A DNA stretch of 64,000 nucleotides from Trissonchulus latispiculum (lineage: Eukaryota > Nematoda > Enoplea > Enoplida > Ironidae). Both the position numbers and the translations under genes were made by a program. The notes under the pieces are model-generated. The model had not been told where the DNA came from, did no database searches, and saw only the letters and a list, made by a program, of their open reading frames with translations. The stretch lies in assembly GCA_030248195.1 (NCBI GenBank), contig JASAND010022863.1, positions 1-64,000 on the forward strand, written 5' to 3'. How positions within the stretch are numbered: position 1 is the stretch's first letter; every line of letters begins with the position of its first letter. Below, in pieces: positions 57,101-64,000 of the stretch.

Positions 57101-60100
57101 TCACCGTGAGAACCAAGGAGGATTCAGACCGTTTGGGTGCGCGATATTTTTGTTTCTGGACACAACTTTTCTTAGCTGCACACAATGTGGACACAGACCC
57201 GATTTTCAAAAACCCAGGTTTTGTACTTTAGTATTTGCATGGGGTTTTCAGAAAACATAGAATTTCGGTTCGTCAGCATTGAATAGCCATGGGGTGAAAA
57301 AACCCACCGTTTTGGGGGGAAACCCACCCGCCTCCTGGGTCATGGGTTGGAGCTATGAGCTCGAAAACATATACAGCAGCAGAGAGCGCGACTCTTTCTA
57401 ACCTATGTATGCAAAGATCAAGCCATTTGGTTCACTCCTGCTCATTATTTGACATTATGAAAATAACACCTACTTTTTGGTTCAACCATAGGTTAACGCG
57501 GAGGGGTCTGGGGGGGTCCAAGCCCCCGCCCTCAACCTAGACAAAGTACAAGCCCTACCGCCGTCGGGGACAAGAGGTAACGATACAATGGACAAGGAGT
57601 AAGCAAAAATAGCCGGAAAAAATTAGTTTTTACACTAACATTTCAAAACATTTGCGGCTTCGCCGGAATTTTGTAGCTAAAATGTTCATTTTTTGGCAAA
57701 ATCAAGCAAAATTTTTGAATTTTTTCAAAAATTCAAGATTTTTTGTAAATTTTGCTAAAAATAGCAAATTTTAATGTTTCGAAGAATTTAAAAAATTGAT
57801 CCTTGAGGTACAAGCCCCCCCCTGAAAATGTTTGTTCAAAGTAACCCCCTCAAACTTTTTTGGGGACAAGCCCCCCCAGGACCCGTCCCTATGTTAATGT
57901 ATGGGTTCAACCAGTGTTTTTTTTTCGCCGACGGCTTGTGTGTAACGTTACACAACTCTCCAAAACTTTTTGCCATTTTTCAGAAAAAGCGTGTAACTAC
58001 ATAAAAATTCCTAATTTACTCGCGTTTTTCTTACTACATGAAGACTTTTATTGTAACAAATAATTTCTAATTTTTAAGAAGTAGGTTCTTTATAAGTGAA
58101 AATTGAAATCTCAAATATATAGTGTACTGCAAAAGCTGGTGAAGCTTTACCAAATCAGTTAGACAAAACTATATAAATAAATTATATACAATGCTCATAG
58201 CATTCATAGGTATATATGTACATAGCTAGAGAATTAAAAAAGGAACAACAGGACAACAAAAGCAGACAGGATTTACGTTGGGCAGATTTGCCCAACGTAA
58301 ATCAAAGTTTTTCTCGTAAGGCCTTCTATAGCACAAACCTGTTCTGAAATTTATCTGAACTAAGTGTATATAATATAATGAATGAACAAATATGTGTCTT
58401 TACTAACTAATCGTGGATTGGTAAGTCCAGATAAAGCAAATCCTTGGGCAACACCAAAATTAAGTGTAATACAATGTATAGAGGGGGAATGGGGGGCTTC
58501 GCCCCCCAAAACGGTAAACATGTGTGAACAAATCAATGCTCATTCGAAAAAGTTCCGACTATTAGGCAAAATTCGTCCAAAATTTTTGTGTAATGTTACA
58601 CAGTCGCCAAATATTTTTTGCTATTTTCCAGAAAAAAGTGTGTAATTACACGCGTTTTTGAGCAAAAAAACACTGGGTTCAACCATCCAAAAATGTAACA
58701 ACTCAACATGGAAACAGTTAGAGACAATAGCACGGTACTATCGAGCTCCTATGCGGTCTGATTCGCAGAATTTCGCTTACCTGGCTTGCTAGAGTCTAAA
58801 ACCCCTAAAACCCTTTGTTTATGTGTTAAACTTTATGAAACCTGTCCAGTTGATGCCGTATGTTCAACGGCACACGAGTTTTCAAAAAAGGTACTTAGAT
58901 AGAGTTTTTGGTTTATACCAACTAAAAAATGGCTGAATTGTGCATAGAAAGTGTCAGAATTGAGCTACGACAATTTTTAAGACCTGTAAGGGTTGGGTTT
59001 ATTTTCTCCCCATTTTGGGTTTCCCCCGTGGGTTTTTCCCAATCAACCTTTTTGCATTATACCTCCCTAACGGTACAACCTAGACAGTACGAGTACGGTA
59101 GTACCTATATATATATATCAAGCTCTCGTCGGCTAACCCTTATGATAAAAAAGTTCTAGCCAAAATCCCTAAATGTGGATTTTCCTCCATTGCTACACTG
59201 ACTTCGAGATTTAATTGCGCAGGTTCTAGAAAGATTCCATAAAAGAGGAGTGTTGCAGGTTTACTCACTTGGCTTGCTTTGACAGAAGTCTTATCCAAAA
59301 TTGACAGTCAGCAGCTCCTCCAGCCATAGTCGCCACCATGTGATCTCCAATTTCCAATACTTTCAAGACATTCTGTGTGCCTGTAAACGGATTACTTTGC
59401 TAAAGAAAACTAACGGAAAAGAACTTATACGTACATAAAAATGGTCAGACAAAAAAAGAATCAAATTATTAAAACCTTATCACATAGCTAACCATTGTTA
59501 CATCCAAATTAGCAACCACGAGCACTTACTAACATACTGCCCTGATGACGCCCTGGAGTCCACTGACACAATGATGCCGCCCTTATCATTAGCAGTTGCC
59601 GGTTCATAAATAAAGGCCAGGGTTGTAGTTCCATGGAGAAATTTGAAGCGGCAATCTGAGCAACCAAAGTTTTGTTCCACGAAAGATTTAGCCTAAAGAT
59701 GGAAACATTTTCTTTATTCCACTGTATTTTTTGTGTTTTCGCACACTTTTTTAAAAACACACAAAATTTTAAAAAACACACTAAAAAGCACACTCAAATT
59801 TTTACCTGAAGAAGTCAATTTTTAGTCATTTTTAGCATAATTTTAAGTTTTTTTCGAAAAATGTTGAGCAAAGAAATCTTCTATCATCTTATTTTACTTC
59901 TGGTTTTGTCGTCTTACCATATATAGTTGAACTTAGCATGGCAAAGGCTTCATTGCCATTAGGGACTGTATAATCAATGAAATTACGATTCTAAATTATG
60001 TATATATATAAATGGGAATAATAAAATCCTGTCGAATAGTACACGCGCCAGGGCCGCACCCAAGGGGGTGGGGCTGGGGGGGCCGCCCCCCTGTCAGGTT

Positions 60101-61570
60101 TCGAAGGTCAGAAAAATTAAGATGCAGAAAGGAGGAGAAGCTGAAAAACAAAAATTTTCGCGCCTTCGGCGCGAATTAGCCATTCTTTGTGTGTTTTGGG
60201 GGTAGCAATGGGACGGGATCTGGTGGCTGACCTTCAATTATGTAGACGTTTCTTTATGCTTACACTTGAGTTATAATAGACATTAGCCGCTAATGTTTTC
60301 AAATCATGGTTTTTCTGCATATGATTGTGCATACAAGAAAGTAAAATGCTCCTCCGGAGCATGGAAAAGTAATATGGGTGGATGTGGTGAGGTTGCGAAA
60401 TAAAGAGAGGACTAGCTTGAAAATGCTTAATATGGGGCTAGGTTCTAAAAGAAGAGAAGACTAGGTTGTGGGCGAACTAATATGGGCACAGCGTCGCCGA
60501 ACAACCCATATTCGCGGGCTTGCACGCTTCGCTTCAGCGTTTGTCACATATACGTATATAGAACGGTCAACATTGGAGTAAAAATGTTGAATACATCGGT
60601 AATCTGCAAGATATATATAGTAGTTGTTTGCCAGGGCAGTTTTAGGCTAGCTATATACCTTAAATTTAGTTGGACTATGACAAGTATCGGACAGAAACAT
60701 GGGGATGCGGCGGTAAAATTATTGGTTCAATCCGGCAGGGTTGCAGTCAAGGACAATCGCTATAAAATTATTCTTTAAATATGCTGTCTGTATAAATGCA
60801 TAAAATGAACAGTAAGCTTAGACTTTCTCGAAGGAAAAGTCTGACAATATAATACATGGAAGTACGAATAGGCGGACATAAGGAACGGATATAGACGAAT
60901 TCATTTCATTCCATCCAAGAAATCCAAGAATGTATAATATTTACATACCGCGAATATGGGTTGTTCGGCGACGCTGTGCCCATATTAGTTCGCCCACAAC
61001 CTAGTCCTCTTTTCTTCTAGAACCTAGCCCCATAATAAGCATTTTCAAAACTAGTCCTCTATGATTTCGCAACCTCACCCCACCCACCCATATATCGTCG
61101 GCTTATTGCTAAATGGCATTATACGCAAATTTGCCATTTCGAGAAAAACGGATTTTTCGTTTAATGCACTTTTGCATGAAGGATCTTTCATGCTATTGCT
61201 AATAGGCATTATGCAAATGAGTATTTTAACACGTCTTTATAGGCCTATAATGCATTTTTGCAGGAACACTTTAGTAAAAACGTATTATAATGCAATATTG
61301 TTTTATTCTATATATATAGCATTATTAATGCTGTGCTATGTAATGCGCTTTTGCATTCGCCAATGATCAACCTTTGCATGAAATAATAATCACTGTTTAC
61401 CAAAGACAAGTTAAAAAGATTACCGATAAGCCACGGGGGATAGCAAATTTCAGATTTCCTGGAGTCGGTAAAGCCATCAGCAAATTTGGATCAGATGAAG
61501 GACACACGGATTCACGGTCCTTCTCTTTCAACATCAACTTATCAAAGCCACAAACACTAGCCAACGCCAT
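45130..61570 (-). CDS. PSMB5: 20S proteasome subunit beta-5 (chymotrypsin-like catalytic subunit)
   Basis: Six minus-strand exons join in phase: 61570-61424, 59692-59530, 59380-59269, 47450-47321, 45807-45603, 45248-45130, giving 291 residues. Exon 1 begins MALASV as in animal beta-5 and encodes the propeptide. Autocleavage would occur at LHG|TTTLAF, exposing catalytic Thr (residue 71). The partner Asp (VDSRA, residue 94) and Lys (VLKV, residue 110) are present. Further family blocks are [75 protein letters not shown] and [18 protein letters not shown]. The subunit cleaves after hydrophobic residues in the cytosolic/nuclear proteasome. Oddities are a 7-residue insertion after strand S1 (EPATANDKG region), a C-terminal extension ending FDPSKLA, and an 11.8-kb intron 3 full of transposons. 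An acceptor-like AG lies 21 bp before the ATG. Confidence 0.95.
45880..46195. repeat. Foldback element in a PSMB5 intron
   Basis: 'Cataaggaaataataaaaaa', 'cgcctgcttgcagtcact' and 'agtccgaacag' at the left recur inverted at 46,120-46,195 with a few changes; the centre is near 46,040. Confidence 0.7.
46460..47275. repeat. Palindrome of ACGCGCGT/GTCGACGC repeats, about 815 bp
   Basis: The left arm (46,460 to about 46,815) begins 'aaggtgccttcatagtcgcg' and the right arm (about 46,910-47,275) ends with its reverse complement. Both arms are dominated by short GTCGACGCGCGT/ACGCGCGTAGACG words. The GC- and CpG-rich composition is unlike anything else in the window. It lies between PSMB5 exons 4 and 5; no gene is involved. 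Confidence 0.85.
47790..48990. repeat. Degenerate repeat bounded by GTCTGGACGC blocks
   Basis: 'Gatgtgcgtctggacgctgg' near 47,833 and 'cagtctggacgcaaagc' near 48,940 bracket about 1.1 kb containing 'gcgccacaaactgcg' and 'gcgccacggaccgc' words. No coding evidence in it. Confidence 0.4.
49410..50165. repeat. Tandem repeat, about 315-bp unit, 2.4 copies
   Basis: Units start near 49,421, 49,733 and 50,051. Each has 'acagatgccaaat', 'aacatttccattacggata', 'ctgcaaaaaatcttcaactt' and a CTGGGGG...CCCCCAG hairpin, plus 'aacattgaaacatcggaata'. Confidence 0.75.
50165..51250. other. Intronic; GTGTCCAGCTAAG repeats and no gene
   Basis: 50,190-50,262 has three GTGTCCAGCTAA-type words, as does 53,860-53,900; an inverted version is at 57,155-57,215. 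The rest of the stretch is AT-rich without recognisable genes. A block near 51,008 matches a piece of the 149-bp array unit. Confidence 0.45.
51340..52170. repeat. Satellite array, 145-155-bp unit, about 5 copies
   Basis: Units share 'ccttatatagtaaatcgggg', 'tcgctgaacacgatgag', a CTGCAGGTGCAGCAC block and 'taacttgaaatggacaagtt'. Starts at 51,701, 51,856, 52,001 and 52,146 are 155, 145 and 145 bp apart. The first units (51,340-51,560) are nearer to the 144-bp satellite monomer of 20-21 kb, in reverse orientation. Long minus-strand frames here arise from the repeat. Confidence 0.85.
52349..53138. mobile_element. Long foldback element, family C
   Basis: Arms of about 180 bp, tips AAATGCTCCTTGCAG, followed by 'catgaaaaatacaatatgag', 'gacagcattcaattcggg' and 'ctcatattgacgcc' inside. 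Same architecture as families A and B but different arm sequence. The centre has (TA)n. Lies in the long PSMB5 intron. Confidence 0.85.
53160..54020. other. Intronic; hairpins and GTGTCCAG words, no gene
   Basis: CGCGCCGAAGGCGCG hairpin at 53,241-53,255, CTGGGGGG hairpin at 53,756-53,777, and GTGTCCAGCTAAG words at 53,860-53,920. No coding signal. Confidence 0.45.
54027..55129. mobile_element. 1.1-kb TIR element with GGGAAAAAAACCCA motifs
   Basis: Inverted ends TATAGTCAAGCGGGAAAAAA and TTTTTTCCCGCTTGACTATA are perfect over 20 bp, flanked by TA. Multiple CGGGAAAAAAACCCA words lie inside both ends. No transposase frame. Related GCGGGAAAAGACCCA sequence begins near 62,785. Confidence 0.75.
55145..57150 (+). 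pseudogene. Decayed non-LTR retrotransposon (LINE): endonuclease plus start of RT
   Basis: Pieces in shifting plus-strand frames read as an apurinic-type endonuclease ([62 protein letters not shown]) followed by a linker and the start of a reverse transcriptase ([48 protein letters not shown]). Several frameshifts and stops mean it is dead. It is cut at about 57,130, before the catalytic F/YADD motif, by an unrelated repeat. Clade not assigned (CR1/RTE-like order). Lies in PSMB5 intron 3, antisense to the gene. Confidence 0.88.
57487..57903. mobile_element. GTTAAC-family element, copy 3, TSD GGTTCAAC
   Basis: Starts CATAGGTTAAC and ends GTTAATGTATG; flanked by GGTTCAAC at 57,479-57,486 and 57,904-57,911. 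The 417-bp interior includes 'ccgccgtcggggacaag' and a GCGGCTTCGCCGG hairpin. An 8-bp TSD fits a hAT-type element. Confidence 0.88.
57912..58675. mobile_element. hAT-type element, 764 bp, TSD GGTTCAAC shared with its neighbour
   Basis: Ends CAGTGTTTTTTTTTCGCC and GAGCAAAAAAACACTG are inverted repeats. GGTTCAAC lies at 57,904-57,911 and 58,676-58,683. Subterminal 'gtgtaacgttacaca' and 'gtgtaatgttacaca' palindromes lie near both ends. A perfect 14-bp-arm hairpin (ATTTACGTTGGGCA) is at 58,271-58,302. Confidence 0.88.
58684..59268. other. PSMB5 intron sequence; nothing recognised
   Basis: AT-rich, with a 'cattttgggtttcccccgtg' fragment near 59,010 reminiscent of the GGGAAAAAACCC elements. No other feature. 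Confidence 0.35.
59700..60335. repeat. PSMB5 intron 1 repeats: CACAC/AAAA block and GC-rich end
   Basis: 59,740-59,800 carries 'aaaaacacac' words like those of the 21.7-22.8 kb repeat. Near 60,055-60,095 a 'gggccgcacccaaggggg' end resembles the element at 7791-8070, followed by a CGCGCCTTCGGCGCG hairpin at 60,159-60,173. No gene. Confidence 0.45.
60343..61093. mobile_element. Long foldback element, family B copy 3 (right tip lost)
   Basis: The left arm begins AAAATGCTCCtccGGAGCAT and matches the other family B copies. The right arm (from about 60,950) is intact up to 'caacctcaccccacccaccc' but lacks the terminal ATGCTCC palindrome, so one tip has been deleted. Inside PSMB5 intron 1. Confidence 0.8.
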
Positions 61571-61619
61571 GCTTAATATACAGCGCCAAGACTAAATATT
61601 TAAACAGAACAGGTGTGTA

Positions 61620-62713
61620 TATGTTACGTACGGTATGAGATTTTGTACCGTATAATACCTATTTTCGTACCGTATTAAACGGTACGTATACCGTATAATA
61701 CGATACAACTTTTTCTGTATATACCGTATTAAACGGTATATACGTCCCGTATTACATTGTACGGTTAGTTTTTGTACCGTATTGGCAAAGCAAAGTTATA
61801 GATTTTAAAGCAACTTTTGCAAAAATTTTCGAAAAAGCTGTCGTATGCTAAAATAATCATAGAATTATAAAATATTCAATTTCCACAATTTGCATGACTA
61901 TAGAAAAATATAGAAACTGTTCTCTTGCAATTCCTATTTCTGTGCCACTCTGAACTTCTAATTCTTAAATATATATTCAGAACATAAAAAGTGAAAATGA
62001 TTGAACTTAACTTTTGAATGTCAACGTTTTTACAGAAAAATAACAAAAATATAAATATATAAATAAACAAATAAATATTGAGGCTTTAAAAATTATTAAT
62101 TTTATATGTTCTTAGATTTGAATGACATTCAAAATATTTTCAGACGGTTTTGTCGGAAGCGAAATCTTGAGAAGCTATCTTTATAGCAAAACTGCAAAAT
62201 TTGTATCACTTGTTTTATTTAAGGAACGAGGATGGAACTATTTCCTACATCTTCATAGCTTTCTTCCCAAAAATAGCGTCTCAACATTTAGCTTCCAACC
62301 AAAACCGTCTGTAAATATTTGAATGTCATTCAAATCTAAGCACTTATAAAATTAAAAAATTTTTAAAACCTTAACATTTATTTGTTCATTTGTATTTTCG
62401 TTCTTTTTGTGTAAAAACGTTGACTTTCAAAAGTTAAGTTCAACCATTTTCACTTTATATGTTCAGAATATTTAATAGAATTAATAGAAGTAGAAGTTCA
62501 GAATTTTATGTATCATAGAAATAAGAATTGCAAGAGCAATGATTCTATCTTTTTTAGTCTTGCAGGTTAGATTCAGTTCATTGCCAGTACGGTACAAAAA
62601 CAAACCGTACATACAATATATATAATACGGGACGTACCGTTTAATACGGCACGAAAATTGCCGTACCGTATTATACGGTATATATATACAATATCTCATA
62701 CGGTACGTAACAT
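61620..62713. repeat. 1.1-kb near-palindrome directly upstream of PSMB5
   Basis: Arms about 500 bp long are inverted around 62,165. The tips contain 'atgttacgtacggtatgag' and many GTACCGTATAATACGGTAC words; the inner part has 'ttgaatgacattcaaa' against 'tttgaatgtcattcaaa'. The element begins 50 bp upstream of the PSMB5 ATG, so it must overlap its 5' UTR or promoter. No transposase frame. Confidence 0.85.
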
Positions 62714-64000
62714 TACGTACGTAGCTTAACAAAAAGAAGGGAAAACAATAAACATATATATATACCTATATATAATATAGCGCGGCGGGAAAAGACCCAA
62801 ATTTTCTAATTTTGGCTGTAACTTTGTTATTAAGCAACAAATCGAAAATCTAACGATAACTACCATGAGGCCTTGCGAAGAGCTTCAAAATGAGCCATAA
62901 AACGTCTCTCTAGCGCTTACCGTTAGTGAGAAATTTTCGACCAAACCGATGGGAAAAACCCCAGCCGAATTATTTGCTGCAAGCATGCCAGAACGGTTTT
63001 GACTATATCTTGCGAAAGAGCGGGTCATTTTTAGTACATCTGAATCATAAAATACCAATATTTTTACAAAAAATCATGTCAAACTGACTTCAAAATTTCG
63101 TATGTTTAACACGTAAAATTGGAAATTTTTGAAATTTGCTTAATTTCTGCAGTTAATACTGACCTCAATACTGACCTTATTTGGACTTGGAAACATGTTG
63201 GCAATCAAGTTTTTGTGTTTAAAACCACTGTCTAACGTTAAAATTACTTAATGGTTAGATGTTTTTTATCATTAGAAACGGCTGAAAATGCGATTTTTAG
63301 CATAAAAAATGAAAAATTATTTGGGGGAGGGTTGGGGGGTCCTGGGGGGTTGGGGGTCTCCAGAGGGGGTCCCCCAGAAAATGTGGGGGGGGGCCTCCTC
63401 CACCCCAAATCTCCGTTACACCTATGCCCAGACCCCCCGTGTAAGTTGCTTCTTTCTCAAGATCTTAATGCTTCACATATTAAAGTCGGCCTTAATCATG
63501 CAAAATTTGAAAAACAGATGAAATGAAAAACACAACAACCATAGGTGTAATTGGGGGGGGGGGGTTTGGGGGGGGGAACCCCCCCCACAGCCAATTTGAC
63601 AAACCCCCCCCCAAAAATTTTTGGGGGCCCCCGGCCCCCCCCCAACTGGGGGGGGGGGGGTAGTCGCGCCGAAGGCGCGAAAAATTGGCCAAAAATTGGG
63701 TATTTTTAGGGTAAATTCTGCAAAATTTTTTAAAAAAGTCCAAATTTTTGGCTTAAAGTGTTTATTATTGCGAGAAATACACGTTTTTAACGGTTTTATA
63801 GACTTTTTGGCTCAATATTGACCTTATTTTAGACTTAGAATCATGTTGGCAATCAAGTTTTCGAGTTTAAAACTCCTGTCTAATGTCAAAATTACTTCAT
63901 AGTTAAATGTTTTTTGGCATTAGCAATGGCTGAAAATGCGATTTTTGACATAAAAATAGAAAAATTTTTTTGGGGGAGGTTTGGGGGGGGGGGGTCGTGG
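62714..64000. repeat. Direct repeats with G-tract elements at the window end
   Basis: Sequence at about 63,166-63,345 ('catgttggcaatcaagtttt', 'ggctgaaaatgcgattttt') recurs directly at about 63,811-63,990, each followed by a long G tract. Between them lies a palindromic G/C-tract block (63,531-63,665) with a CGCGCCGAAGGCGCG hairpin at 63,665-63,679. No gene seen. Confidence 0.6.

Overview
This is animal (metazoan) nuclear DNA, almost certainly from an invertebrate. Three widely conserved eukaryotic proteins can be rebuilt from exons with GT/AG splice sites and matching reading phases: the GATOR2 subunit MIOS, alkylglycerol monooxygenase (AGMO) and the catalytic 20S proteasome subunit beta-5 (PSMB5). 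Exons are 60-340 bp, introns range from about 100 bp to 11.8 kb, intergenic DNA is AT-rich, and transposon debris dominates. I cannot name the phylum from the sequence.

Layout: (1) 2.9-8.5 kb, + strand: a two-exon gene for a 610-residue, Ser/Thr-rich protein with an N-myristoylation-type start (MGCGASS); family not recognised. (2) 10.8-15.7 kb, - strand: exons 1-6 of MIOS (WD40 propeller and start of the solenoid); the C-terminal half was not found. (3) 15.7-27.7 kb: no gene; foldback elements, a 153-bp tandem array, a 144-bp satellite array and a hAT-type element inside an older inverted repeat. (4) 27.7-40.2 kb, - strand: AGMO, twelve exons with all three histidine clusters; its introns hold a composite 4.1-kb inverted-repeat element, a 149-bp array and a 1.5-kb retroposed insertion. 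(5) 41-45 kb: tRNA-derived SINE-like copies and a Ty1/copia reverse-transcriptase relic. (6) 45.1-61.6 kb, - strand: PSMB5, six exons, 291 residues, with an 11.8-kb intron carrying a decayed LINE, arrays and several DNA elements. (7) 61.6-64 kb: a 1.1-kb near-palindrome just upstream of the PSMB5 start, then G-tract-rich repeats.

The genes are unrelated housekeeping genes (nutrient signalling to mTORC1, ether-lipid breakdown, protein degradation); nothing suggests they act together. The unusual content is in the repeats. There are several non-autonomous DNA-transposon families whose terminal inverted repeats and target-site duplications can be read directly: a 5-bp TSD family with four confirmed copies, and hAT-like 8-bp TSD elements, two of them inserted back to back at the same 8-bp target. 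A family of long foldback elements, and satellites of 144-155 bp at several loci that appear to share one ancestral monomer, are also present. Two kinds of short GC-rich hairpin recur throughout, one of them showing compensatory changes in its stem. No CRISPR array, rRNA gene or prokaryote-type operon was seen.
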